Shown: piece after piece, positions 56,977-64,000 of the stretch
Numbering within the stretch: position 1 is the stretch's first letter
Layout: every line of letters starts with the position of its first letter
Source: Kribbella jejuensis
GTDB taxonomy: Bacteria; Actinomycetota; Actinomycetes; Propionibacteriales; Kribbellaceae
Assembly: GCF_006715085.1 (NCBI RefSeq)
Contig: NZ_VFMM01000001.1
Coordinates: 496,001-560,000 of the forward strand
Direction of reading: 5' to 3'
DNA: 64,000 nucleotides
Program-made: the position numbers and the translations under genes
The notes under the pieces: model-generated
Seen by the model: the letters and a program-made list of their open reading frames with translations, nothing else
What the model was told of the DNA's origin: nothing
The model's database searches: none

Positions 56977-57023
56977 TAACCACTACCTGTGGAAAATTAC
57001 ACCCGTGTAACCACTACATCTAG
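56977..57023 (-). promoter_or_regulatory. Paired NrdR boxes upstream of nrdR
   Basis: TAACCACTACCTGTGG (56977-56992) and TAACCACTACATCTAG (57008-57023) are two related 16-mers whose starts are exactly 31 bp apart. Tandem NrdR boxes are typically spaced by about three helical turns. They lie 84-130 bp before the nrdR ATG. Confidence 0.7.
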
Positions 57024-57207
57024 GGATCCTAGATCGCTGCTCCGACAGTTTGCAAGCACGCCGTGCATCGCCCGCGTTGCCCGCGCGTGTCATAGGTTCC
57101 AACACTCGCGCGGGCCCGTGTACTCCCGCGTGGCGCCGCCGCGCGGCGCGTTTTGAGGCGCAAACTACGGCCCGCACAGGCCGCCGTGCGGGGCCCTTCG
57201 CCGGCTC

Positions 57208-57237
57208 TCGGCGGGCCCTCGGCGGGCCCTCGGCGGG
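57208..57237. repeat. Three 11-bp repeats upstream of CsoR-like gene
   Basis: The unit TCGGCGGGCCC begins at 57208, 57219 and 57230 (the last truncated), at an 11-bp period close to one helical turn. It sits 33-62 bp before the CsoR-like start and could be regulatory, or just slippage in GC-rich DNA. Confidence 0.5.
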
Positions 57238-57269
57238 ATAAGGTTCGGCGGGGAACCCGGGAGGATGTG

Positions 57270-57581
57270 GTGAGCGTGACCGAACCGGTCGCAGAGCATG
57301 CGCACGGTTACATCGGCGACAAGGACGCGTACCTGCGGCGGTTGAAGCGGATCGAGGGGCAGGCCCGCGGGCTGCAGCGGATGGTCGAGGACGAGAAGTA
57401 CTGCATCGACATCCTCACCCAGGTCTCGGCCATGACGAAGGCACTCGAATCGGTCGCGCTCGGCCTGCTCGAGGACCACCTGGCGCACTGCGTGGTCGAC
57501 GCCGCGGCGGCCGGTGGACCGGAGGCCGACGCGAAGATCAAGGAAGCGTCCGCTGCAATCGCGAGGCTGGTGCGCTCTTGA
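57270..57581 (+). CDS. CsoR/FrmR-family metal-sensing repressor
   Basis: A 103-residue all-helical repressor. The ligand residues Cys-His-Cys are visible: EDEKYCIDILTQVSAM (first Cys), then EDHLAHCVVDA with His and second Cys, the C-x24-H-x3-C type spacing of CsoR. YLRRLKRIEGQARGLQRMV near residue 20 is the helix carrying the conserved Arg and acidic residues. GGGAGG precedes GTG at 57270; another GTG one codon earlier is possible. Such proteins release DNA on binding Cu(I) or related metals. No copper-transport gene is adjacent, so the target may be elsewhere or be its own promoter. Confidence 0.85.
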   Translation: MSVTEPVAEHAHGYIGDKDAYLRRLKRIEGQARGLQRMVEDEKYCIDILTQVSAMTKALESVALGLLEDHLAHCVVDAAAAGGPEADAKIKEASAAIARLVRS

Positions 57582-58531
57582 CGGCGCGGAAGCCGGTAGT
57601 TCTCGACGTCGACACCGGCCTGGATGACGCCTGCGCATTACTCCTCGCCGGCCGGCATCCCGAGCTCGACCTGAAGGCCGTCACCTGTGTCGGCGGAAAC
57701 GTCGGGATCGACGACGTCGTCCGGAACACGCTGACTGTCCTCGACGCCGCCGGCCGTCCCGACGTACCGGTCGCGCGCGGTGCCGCCGTACCGCTGATCC
57801 AGCCGGTCCGAACGGCGCGGCACGTGCACGGTGCGGATGGGCTCGGGGACCTCGACTGGCCACGGTCGACCCGGCCGCCGGATCCGCGGCACGCGATCGA
57901 GTTGCTCCGGGACGTACTTCGGGATGCCGCCGCCGATGGTGCGCCCGTCACGCTGATCCCGCTGGCGCCGTTGACGAACATCGCGCTGCTGCTGAGGACG
58001 TACCCGGAGGCCGCGGCCGGGCTGAAGGAGATCGTCTTCATGGGCGGATCCGCGGGCAGTGGGAACGCGACGGCGTCCGCGGAGTTCAACATCTGGACCG
58101 ATCCGGAGGCGGCCGCGATCGTACTGAAGTCGGCCGAAGACCTCGGCGTTCCGGTCACGATGTACGGGCTGGACGTGTTCTACGACGTCGTGGTCACGCT
58201 GGAGCAGGCCCGCGGGCTGAGCGGATCGCCTTCGGCAGAGCTGGCCCGCAAGCTCATCGAGAAGCGCAGCGAGCGGTACCAGTCGGACGGCGGGAGTATC
58301 GGCGACGGCGGCGCGGTGTGCGCTGTGATCGATCCATCCGGGCTGACCACGCAGCGGTATCCGGTACGCGTCGAGCTGTCCGGTGGGTGGTCGCGCGGGC
58401 GCACGATCGTGGATACCCGGGACGCGGTCGACCAGGCGAGCGATCCGCAGGGACCGGCGCCCGTGATTCACGTCGCGACGGCGGTGGACGCCAAGCGGTA
58501 CGCCGAACTGTGGCTGGCGACCGTTAGGTAA
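57578..58531 (+). CDS. Inosine/uridine-preferring nucleoside hydrolase
   Basis: A 317-residue nucleoside hydrolase that would cleave a ribonucleoside to base and ribose. The calcium-binding N-terminal Asp cluster appears as LDVDTGLDDACALLLA near residues 8-23, a variant of DTDPGIDD. GGNVGIDDVVRNTL near 39 and VFMGGSAGSGNATASAEFN near 155 are family segments. The catalytic His region follows near 240. The start is TTG at 57578, overlapping the CsoR stop by 3-4 bases, so the two genes are coupled. Its 3' end overlaps the convergent TetR gene by 8 bp. Confidence 0.88.
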   Translation: MTARKPVVLDVDTGLDDACALLLAGRHPELDLKAVTCVGGNVGIDDVVRNTLTVLDAAGRPDVPVARGAAVPLIQPVRTARHVHGADGLGDLDWPRSTRPPDPRHAIELLRDVLRDAAADGAPVTLIPLAPLTNIALLLRTYPEAAAGLKEIVFMGGSAGSGNATASAEFNIWTDPEAAAIVLKSAEDLGVPVTMYGLDVFYDVVVTLEQARGLSGSPSAELARKLIEKRSERYQSDGGSIGDGGAVCAVIDPSGLTTQRYPVRVELSGGWSRGRTIVDTRDAVDQASDPQGPAPVIHVATAVDAKRYAELWLATVR

Positions 58532-59096
58532 GGCGCGCGCGGACGCCGTACAGGAAAAGGTCCAGGCCCTCGGCGAAGAGCTCGTCGGTGAGGTCCGCGA
58601 CAACCGCCGCGAGCGACCATCGCGCGGTGATCTCGAAAACGTGCCGCGCGTCGGGTTCCGGTACGCCGATGCGGACCAAGGCCTCGATCTGGGCGCGGAC
58701 GAGTTCCGCGCGCGAGCCGTCGCCGCGGTCGCGGTCCGGCGCGGCCTTCGCCTGGATCAGGCCCGCGAGTCCGGGATGGTCGGCGTAGAACGCGCGCAGT
58801 TCGAGCGAGCCGGATCTGGTCAGCTCGATCCACTCGTCGACGGTCCGGAGTTCACCGTACGCCGTGGTGTCCGCCGTGAACTGGTCGAATGCGTTCCGTG
58901 CGACCAGGTCGAGCAGCTCGGATTTGTTGTGGACGTGGTGGTAGAGCGACGGGGCGCGGACGTGCAGGCGTTCCGCGACGGCACGCATGGTGAGGCCGTC
59001 CACGCCGTCGGCGCGGATCACGGCCAGGGCGGCGTCGGCGATCGCGGCGACCGTGATGCCGGCTGCCGCGTGGGACGAAGGGTCGCGTCTGGTCAC
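58524..59096 (-). CDS. TetR-family transcriptional regulator
   Basis: A 190-residue repressor. The HTH block is LTMRAVAERLHVRAPSLYHH near residues 33-52, followed by VHNKSELLDLVARNAF. The C-terminal helical domain shows WIELTRSGSLELRAFYADHP and resembles the TetR_C domain. GTG at 59096 fits the usual TetR length. An ATG at 59144 would add 16 residues but would lie inside the operator and has no ribosome site. It diverges from the GNAT gene, and an inverted repeat between them is a likely operator for both. Confidence 0.85.
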   Translation of the reverse strand: MTRRDPSSHAAAGITVAAIADAALAVIRADGVDGLTMRAVAERLHVRAPSLYHHVHNKSELLDLVARNAFDQFTADTTAYGELRTVDEWIELTRSGSLELRAFYADHPGLAGLIQAKAAPDRDRGDGSRAELVRAQIEALVRIGVPEPDARHVFEITARWSLAAVVADLTDELFAEGLDLFLYGVRARLT

Positions 59097-59132
59097 GGAA
59101 TCTCGTTGTCGTCGGGAGTCGGTGGGACTACT

Positions 59133-59149
59133 GTCTAACGACATTAGAC
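59133..59149. promoter_or_regulatory. Candidate TetR operator
   Basis: GTCTAA-CGACA-TTAGAC is a perfect 6-bp inverted repeat between the divergent TetR and GNAT genes, 22 bp before the GNAT start. It is likely to be the TetR binding site. Confidence 0.6.
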
Positions 59150-59170
59150 GATAGTTCCGAGGATGGCATC

Positions 59171-59800
59171 GTGACTGGATTCCGACCCGCGTACCCGCTG
59201 CTGACCGAGCGGCTGGAGCTGCGGCCGCACCGGATGGACGACTTGGACGACCTGTACGCGTTCCATTCGCGGCCGGAGGTGGTGCGGTACACGCCGTGGC
59301 CGGTGCGGGATCGCGAGGAGACACGGGCGGCGCTGGAACGGAAGCTGCCGCAGGGCGAGTTGACCGAGCCGGGTCAGTGGCTGGTGCTGGCGATCGAGCT
59401 GCGGGAGACGGGGACGGTGATCGGCGAAGTACTGCTGAAGTGGGCCAGTGAGGCTGATCGTCAGGGTGAGATCGGGTTCGCGCTGCACACGGACTACCAG
59501 GGCAAGGGGCTTGCGGCGGAGGCGGCGCGGGAGATGCTGCGGGTCGGCTTCGAGGAGCTTGGGCTGCACCGGATCGTGGCGATCCTCGACGACCGGAATA
59601 CGCCGTCGGCCCAGTTGCTCGAGCGACTCGGCATGCGGCGCGAGGCGCACCACCTCGAAGCCCTGCTGTTCAAGGGCGAATGGGCAAACGAGTACGTCTA
59701 CGCCCTCCTCGCCCACGAGTGGCGTGCAGACCTCAACGGCCCGACCGGTGCACGCGGGGCAGGCAGCGCAACCAGCGCTCGAAGCGAGCGGGCCGACTAG
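59171..59800 (+). CDS. GNAT-family N-acetyltransferase (RimJ/RimL-like)
   Basis: A 209-residue acetyl-CoA-dependent acetyltransferase. The N-terminus LLTERLELRPHRMDDLDDLY is the usual RimJ/RimL start. EIGFALHTDYQGKGLAAEAA near residue 98 contains the acetyl-CoA pyrophosphate loop (Q-x-x-G-x-A variant QGKGLA). RNTPSAQLLERLGMRREA near 142 closes the fold. The last 25 residues are Ala/Ser-rich. The start is GTG at 59171. It diverges from the TetR gene, which probably controls it. The substrate (ribosomal protein N-terminus or small amine) is unknown. Confidence 0.88.
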   Translation: MTGFRPAYPLLTERLELRPHRMDDLDDLYAFHSRPEVVRYTPWPVRDREETRAALERKLPQGELTEPGQWLVLAIELRETGTVIGEVLLKWASEADRQGEIGFALHTDYQGKGLAAEAAREMLRVGFEELGLHRIVAILDDRNTPSAQLLERLGMRREAHHLEALLFKGEWANEYVYALLAHEWRADLNGPTGARGAGSATSARSERAD

Positions 59801-59869
59801 CGCGACCTTAGCGGCCGGCGCGACCGGAGCGACGGGGCCAGCGGCGCGAGCGGGGCGGTTGGGGGGTGG

Positions 59870-60430
59870 TTAGTTGGCGATGGGGATTTGGAGGGTTTGG
59901 CCGGGGGTGAGGTCGGCGGGGGTGGTGAGGTTGTTGAGGTCGGCGATCTTCTCGACGACGAGTGTCGGGTCCTGGCCTGGGTTGGTGGACTGGGCGATCG
60001 ACCACAGGGTCTGACCGGGGGCCACCTGCACCGGGACGGTGTGGGTGAAGTGCGGGCCGGGCTCGAGGACGCCGGCGATGCGGAGACCGAGGACGAGAAC
60101 GGCGGCACCGAAGACCAGCACGGAGATCGCGGTCAGCAGCATCCGGCCGCGGCGGGTCAGCCGGAGGGCCGGTTCGGGGCTTTCCTGGACGCGCCGACCG
60201 AGTGAGTCACCGGAGCATCCGCGCACCGGCATCCGGTCGGTGGTCACACCATCGATCCGCGGCCGCTTCCGCGGCGGGACGACCGGCGCCGGGGCGGTCA
60301 CCCGCTCCGCAGGAGCCGGGACTAGCCTCAGGTCACCGCCGCCGTCCACGACCCGGCGGTGAATGCTCGGCTCGGGCTTGTTCGAGCGGCGCGAGGCCAG
60401 GGCGTCGGCCGCAACGGCTGCTGTGCTCAT
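59870..60430 (-). CDS. LysM-domain membrane protein, SOS-linked division-inhibitor candidate
   Basis: A 186-residue protein. Residues 1-100 are cytoplasmic and basic/proline-rich. A membrane helix lies near residues 105-125 (TAISVLVFGAAVLVLGLRIA). A C-terminal LysM domain (VAPGQTLWSIAQSTNP to LTPGQTLQIPIAN) should bind peptidoglycan. The gene is divergent from lexA with SOS boxes between them. The same arrangement occurs with Rv2719c of Mycobacterium tuberculosis and divS of Corynebacterium, which suppress cell division after DNA damage. By position and layout this is a likely functional equivalent; it has not been shown here. Confidence 0.8.
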   Translation of the reverse strand: MSTAAVAADALASRRSNKPEPSIHRRVVDGGGDLRLVPAPAERVTAPAPVVPPRKRPRIDGVTTDRMPVRGCSGDSLGRRVQESPEPALRLTRRGRMLLTAISVLVFGAAVLVLGLRIAGVLEPGPHFTHTVPVQVAPGQTLWSIAQSTNPGQDPTLVVEKIADLNNLTTPADLTPGQTLQIPIAN

Positions 60431-60529
60431 CGGATCCTCCAGCTCGGTCAGTGCGCGTTCGTCGGTGCTGATCCCTGTCTATCGGCCGCCTCCGACAGTT
60501 TCTGAAGAAGCAGCCTGCTCGGCCGGTCC

Positions 60530-60705
60530 GAACACCTGTTCGATCGAACGTCTGTACGAATGATTAACCGACGACCACTCCTCGCGCAACCATCTCCAAC
60601 GGCGACACGCCCAGGAAATTCCCTGACGCCGAAGCTGCCCGCGTGCGCCTTATAACCTGACACCCGAACAAACTTGCGAACCGACACGCCTTCGAACAGA
60701 TGTTT
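60530..60705. promoter_or_regulatory. SOS (LexA) boxes between lexA and LysM gene
   Basis: GAACACCTGTTC (60530-60541) is a perfect GAAC-N4-GTTC LexA box. GAACGTCTGTAC (60546-60557) and GAACAGATGTTT (60694-60705) each have one change in a conserved half. The first two lie toward the LysM gene and the last toward lexA, so LexA could repress both. Confidence 0.85.
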
Positions 60706-60796
60706 GAAGAATCTCAGAATTCGGTCTACGGTCGTCTCAGTCGAGCAAGCAACGGCTGGTGCGTGATCGCCGGCCCGACCCGAGGAGCAACCACCG

Positions 60797-61603
60797 ATGG
60801 CCAGGACGCCGAGCGGTTCCAGCAAGCATGACCGGGGCGGAGGGGCGGGGCCGCAAGGACCTGAGCGCAGTGGAGCCGTGGACAAGGACCGGACCGTCGC
60901 CGAGCTGCCGGACGGGCCGGCCGACGCGACCGGCCTGACCCCGCGTCAGCGCCGCGTGCTGGACGTGATCCGCGACTCCGTCGACAGCCGCGGCTACCCG
61001 CCGTCGATGCGCGAGATCGGTGAGCGAGTCGGCCTGACCAGTTCGTCCTCGGTGTCCCATCAGCTCCGCGTCCTCGAGCAGAAGGGCCTGCTCCGCCGCG
61101 ACCCCAACCGGCCGCGGGCGATCGAGGTCCGCTACCCCGGCGAGGTCGACGCGGCCGCCAAGCGTTCGGCGCTCGGCTCGGTCCGGCAGACCGCGTACGA
61201 CGAGACCGGTGCCGGTGACGCGCACCCGGACGCGGCATACGTGCCGGTGGTCGGCCGGATCGCCGCCGGTGGGCCGATCCTGGCCGAGCAGGAGATCGAA
61301 GAGGTCTTCCCGTTGCCCAAGGCAATGGTCGGTGAGGGCACGCTGTTCATGCTGAAGGTCAAGGGTGAGTCGATGATCGAGGCGGCCATCTGCGACGGCG
61401 ACTGGGTGGTCGTCCGGCAGCAGCCGACCGCGGAGAACGGCGACATCGTGGCCGCGATGATCGACGGCGAGGCGACCGTGAAGACGTTCAAGAAGACCAA
61501 GTCCGAGATTCTGCTGCTACCACACAACCCGGCCTTCGAGCCGATCGACGGGAAGGACGCGACGATTCTCGGAAAGGTCGTAACAGTTCTGCGCCGTGTC
61601 TGA
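60797..61603 (+). CDS. lexA: SOS repressor LexA
   Basis: A 268-residue LexA. The N-terminal HTH includes [20 protein letters not shown] and the recognition part [18 protein letters not shown]. The peptidase domain has the Ala-Gly cleavage site in [14 protein letters not shown] near residue 155, the nucleophile Ser in [17 protein letters not shown] near 192, and the Lys in [11 protein letters not shown] near 230. It represses DNA-damage genes until RecA filaments trigger self-cleavage. The N-terminal 40 residues before the HTH are Gly/Ser-rich, as usual in actinobacteria. GAGGAG upstream supports ATG 60797, though the spacing is long. Confidence 0.95.
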   Translation: MARTPSGSSKHDRGGGAGPQGPERSGAVDKDRTVAELPDGPADATGLTPRQRRVLDVIRDSVDSRGYPPSMREIGERVGLTSSSSVSHQLRVLEQKGLLRRDPNRPRAIEVRYPGEVDAAAKRSALGSVRQTAYDETGAGDAHPDAAYVPVVGRIAAGGPILAEQEIEEVFPLPKAMVGEGTLFMLKVKGESMIEAAICDGDWVVVRQQPTAENGDIVAAMIDGEATVKTFKKTKSEILLLPHNPAFEPIDGKDATILGKVVTVLRRV

Positions 61604-61651
61604 CATATCGGACGGCGAGCGAACTCCGGCGTGACGTGTCAGCATTGAGAC

Positions 61652-62167
61652 ATGACGACTGTCTATGACTTCAGCGCGCGGCGGATCGAAGGCAATGAAC
61701 AGTCTCTTGCCGATTTCCGCGACCAGGTGCTCCTGGTGGTGAACGTGGCTTCCCAGTGTGCCCAGACCCCGCAGTACACCGGCCTGCAGAAGCTCTACCG
61801 AACCTACCGCCGGCAGGGCTTCGCAGTGCTCGGTTTCCCCTGCGACCAGTTCGGCCACCAGGAGCCGGGCGACGAGAACGAGATCGCCAACTTCTGCTCG
61901 ACGATCTACCACGTCACGTTCCCGATGTTCGCCAAGATCGACGTGAACGGGTCGAAGACGATCCCGTTGTACAACTGGCTCAAGCGGGAGCAGGGCGGCC
62001 TGCTCGGCGGCCGGATCAAGTGGAACTTCACCAAGTTCCTGATCGGCCGGGACGGCGGGGTGATCGGCCGCTACGCGCCGACCCACACGCCGGAGAAGCT
62101 GGCCGACAAGATCGAGGCCGCACTGGCCGTTCCTGCGCCGTCGCCGTCGCCGAAAACGAACGACTGA
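61652..62167 (+). CDS. Glutathione peroxidase-family protein
   Basis: A 171-residue thiol peroxidase of the GPx family. The active-site Cys is in LVVNVASQCAQTPQYTGLQ near residue 36, and LGFPCDQFGHQEPGD near 65 has the second Cys-Gln block. WNFTKFLIGRDG near 132 carries the conserved Trp and Asn. It uses Cys rather than selenocysteine. Because actinobacteria of this type lack glutathione, it probably uses thioredoxin or mycothiol to reduce peroxides. The ending SPSPKTND is flexible. It starts 49 bp after lexA. Confidence 0.9.
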   Translation: MTTVYDFSARRIEGNEQSLADFRDQVLLVVNVASQCAQTPQYTGLQKLYRTYRRQGFAVLGFPCDQFGHQEPGDENEIANFCSTIYHVTFPMFAKIDVNGSKTIPLYNWLKREQGGLLGGRIKWNFTKFLIGRDGGVIGRYAPTHTPEKLADKIEAALAVPAPSPSPKTND

Positions 62168-62286
62168 TAATCGGGCAATTTGCTGCGACAGTTGAACAGA
62201 AAACGTCGCAGCGACCCGGACTATTCACCGCATTTCGAACAATTCCACAGCCGGCCTGCATGTCGGCCGCCGGTCGCGAAATGTAT

Positions 62287-63261
62287 TCAGCTGCGGTCGG
62301 CGAGAACCGATTCCGGGTCGATGTCGAGGCGCAGTCCGCGCCAGACCGGATGCCGCAGCCGGCCGTCGCCGCCCCAGCCGGAATAGGTCACTTCCGCGAC
62401 CAGGACCGGGTCCAGCCAGTGCCCGCGCCGACGGTCCGTCGTCGGGATCCCGGCCGCGTCGAACGCGGGCCGGTCGATCTCGAGGCCGGCCAGCTCGGCG
62501 CTCAGCATGTTCAGGGTCGCGAAATCCAGACCGGACCCGACCTTGCCGATCAGCACCAGGTCGTCGCCCTCGTACGCCCCGCAGTAGAACGAGCCGATCC
62601 TGCCTTCGCGGTTGCCCTCCCCCGGATGCCAACCGAGCAGGATGACGTCGCGCGTGCGTACCGGCTTGACCTTGATCCAGTCCGCGCTGCGTTTGCCGGG
62701 CAGGTACCGCGACTTGCGGCGCTTGGCCACCACACCCTCGAGCCCTTGCGTGGCAGACAGTTCGAGCGCTGCGTCGCCGTCGGTCAGCGCCGGCGGCACC
62801 TCCCAGAACGGGTCGCCGATGTCGAGCGAGTCGAGCAGCCCGCGGCGGTCGTCGTACGTTGCCTCTAGCAACCATTTCCCGTCGAAGCGGAGGACGTCGA
62901 AGAGCCGCACCGAGACCGGTACGGCGGTGATCAGGTGCCGCAACTGGCGTGGATCGCGGACGTGCATCCGCCGCTGCAGCAGGCCGAACGACGGCGCGCC
63001 GTGCTCGTCGAGCGTGACGATCTCGCCGTCGAGTACGGCGGGCAGCCGTAACCCTGGCGCCTCCGCCAGGCCGATCAGCTCCGGGTACCCGCCGGAGACG
63101 TCGTGGCTGTTGCGGGACCAGAGGCGGCAGACGCCGTCGTCGACCTCGGCGATGACGCGGATGCCATCCCACTTCAGCTCGTACGACCAACCGGCGCCGG
63201 AGGGCATCTCCCCCAACGCTGCCATCATCGGCAGCACGGGTGGACCGCTCGCCGCGCTCAT
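62287..63261 (-). CDS. ATP-dependent DNA ligase (LigC/LigD-ligase type)
   Basis: A 324-residue ATP-dependent ligase. The nucleotidyl-Lys motif I is WSYELKWDGIRV near residues 25-36. Motif III is LFDVLRFDGKWLLE near 120, motif IV EGVVAKRRKSRY near 175, and motif V WIKVKPVRTRD near 194. The C-terminal OB fold ends with VTYSGWGGDGRLRHPVWRGL. It lacks the Ku-linked nuclease and primase domains of LigD, so it is a stand-alone ligase of the LigC kind used in DNA repair. It lies 7 bp after the helicase gene and is likely co-transcribed. Confidence 0.9.
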   Translation of the reverse strand: MSAASGPPVLPMMAALGEMPSGAGWSYELKWDGIRVIAEVDDGVCRLWSRNSHDVSGGYPELIGLAEAPGLRLPAVLDGEIVTLDEHGAPSFGLLQRRMHVRDPRQLRHLITAVPVSVRLFDVLRFDGKWLLEATYDDRRGLLDSLDIGDPFWEVPPALTDGDAALELSATQGLEGVVAKRRKSRYLPGKRSADWIKVKPVRTRDVILLGWHPGEGNREGRIGSFYCGAYEGDDLVLIGKVGSGLDFATLNMLSAELAGLEIDRPAFDAAGIPTTDRRRGHWLDPVLVAEVTYSGWGGDGRLRHPVWRGLRLDIDPESVLADRS

Positions 63262-63268
63262 GGAGCCA

Positions 63269-64000
63269 TCATGCCGTCTGCAGCCGCTTCAGGGCGCCGA
63301 GCACCTTCTCCCGATCGGCGGTCGGCCACATCGGCGGCAATGAGGCGCGCAGGAATCCGCCGTACCGCTGGGTGACGATGCGGGGGTCGAGGATCGCGAC
63401 CACGCCGCGGTCTGTGCTGCGGCGGATCAGCCGGCCGGTGCCCTGGGCCAGCAGTAGCCCGGCATGGGTCGCGGCGACGGCCATGAAGCCGTTGCCGCCG
63501 GCCTCGTCGACGGCGCGCTGCCGGGCTGCCATCAACGGTTCGTCCGGGCGCGGGAACGGGATCCGGTCGATGATCACCAGGTTGCAGGTCGAGCCCGGTA
63601 CGTCGATGCCCTGCCAGAGCGACAGGGTGCCGAACAGGGAGGTTTCCGGATCCTCGACGAACTCGCGGGACAGCTCGCCTAGCTGCGCGTCGCCCTGGCA
63701 CAACACCTTCAGGTCGGTCGCTTCGCGGACTGCCGCGGTCGCTGCCTCGGCCGCGCGGCGTGACGAGAACAGGCCGAGCGTGCGCCCGCCGGCCGCGGTG
63801 ATCAGGTCGACGATCTCCTCGAACTGCTTCTTGCCGAGGCCGTCGCGGTGCGGCGGCGGCAGGTGCTTGGCGACGTACAGGATCGCTTGCTTCTCGTACT
63901 CGAACGGGGAGCCGACGTCGAGACCGCGCCAGGGCAGCGGTCCGCGTTCGTCGTCCTCGTCCAGGTCCGGCATCTCGTCGTCGTCATCGAGCTTGTCCGA
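63269..64000 (-). CDS. DinG-like ATP-dependent DNA helicase, C-terminal part
   Basis: The gene runs off the right edge of the window; 244 codons are visible. The segment after LITAAGGRTLGLFSSRRAAE is the helicase C-terminal lobe of the DinG/Rad3-like superfamily 2, with SLWQGIDVPGSTCNLVIIDR and the motif VI region QGTGRLIRRSTDRGVVAILD, carrying the conserved QxxGRxxR. The Walker A and iron-sulfur regions would be outside the window. It is followed by the ligase gene on the same strand. It probably unwinds DNA during repair. Confidence 0.85.
   Translation of the reverse strand, partial: SDKLDDDDEMPDLDEDDERGPLPWRGLDVGSPFEYEKQAILYVAKHLPPPHRDGLGKKQFEEIVDLITAAGGRTLGLFSSRRAAEAATAAVREATDLKVLCQGDAQLGELSREFVEDPETSLFGTLSLWQGIDVPGSTCNLVIIDRIPFPRPDEPLMAARQRAVDEAGGNGFMAVAATHAGLLLAQGTGRLIRRSTDRGVVAILDPRIVTQRYGGFLRASLPPMWPTADREKVLGALKRLQTA

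Overview
This window looks like a chromosomal segment of a high-GC actinobacterium. The gene order nrdR-nrdJ, a lexA divergent from a LysM gene with GAAC-N4-GTTC SOS boxes, a 16S-23S-5S operon without spacer tRNAs, and many GTG/TTG starts all point that way. A member of the Propionibacteriales such as Kribbella is my guess, but the sequence alone does not prove it.

Layout. (1) 1-3.4 kb, minus strand: a LacI-controlled D-mannonate operon (LacI regulator, 2-hydroxyacid dehydrogenase, ManD-type mannonate dehydratase, and the start of a fructuronate/mannitol reductase). (2) 3.4-13.4 kb: an eight-gene, translationally coupled minus-strand operon (OppA-type lipoprotein, two permeases, two ATPases, aldehyde dehydrogenase, SDR, amidase). 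It diverges from a FadR-type regulator, and a near-ideal FadR-like operator lies between them. A truncated SDR remnant sits between regions 1 and 2. (3) 13.4-17.1 kb: a receiver/thioredoxin-reductase-like fusion overlapping a cyclic-nucleotide-domain histidine kinase. (4) 17.2-31.1 kb: a RING + TerD-like protein, an MFS transporter, a tiny GNEW-repeat peptide divergent from a membrane GGDEF protein, a quinone oxidoreductase with a MerR/SoxR-like operator, a SNF2 helicase + SWIM protein pair, a lipoprotein, an SGNH esterase and a SpoU methyltransferase.

(5) 31.1-42.6 kb is the accessory island. It holds repeats carrying DnaA-box-like TTGTCCACA, a four-gene operon encoding a divergent SMC/MukB-like ATPase with a kleisin-like and two small winged-helix-like partners, an immunity-like gene followed by decayed copies of its own 3' end, a bioB gene broken by two single-base deletions, an intact IS630-type element, and 1.5 kb of degenerate repeats. 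(6) 42.6-48.1 kb: the rRNA operon on the minus strand with its terminator, then about 0.9 kb of leader/promoter DNA.

(7) 49-64 kb: small membrane, KTSC and HTH proteins; a membrane protein plus a minimal caspase/CHAT-like protein; an aldo/keto reductase; nrdR-nrdJ with paired NrdR boxes 31 bp apart; a CsoR-like repressor with a nucleoside hydrolase; a TetR/GNAT divergent pair; a LysM division-inhibitor candidate and lexA sharing SOS boxes; a glutathione peroxidase; an ATP-dependent DNA ligase; and the C-terminal part of a DinG-like helicase running off the end.

The strongest candidates for undescribed biology are the SMC-like operon (31.6-37.2 kb), the GNEW-repeat peptide (21.4 kb), the minimal caspase-like gene (51.6 kb) and the array of decayed immunity-gene 3' ends (38.2-38.7 kb).
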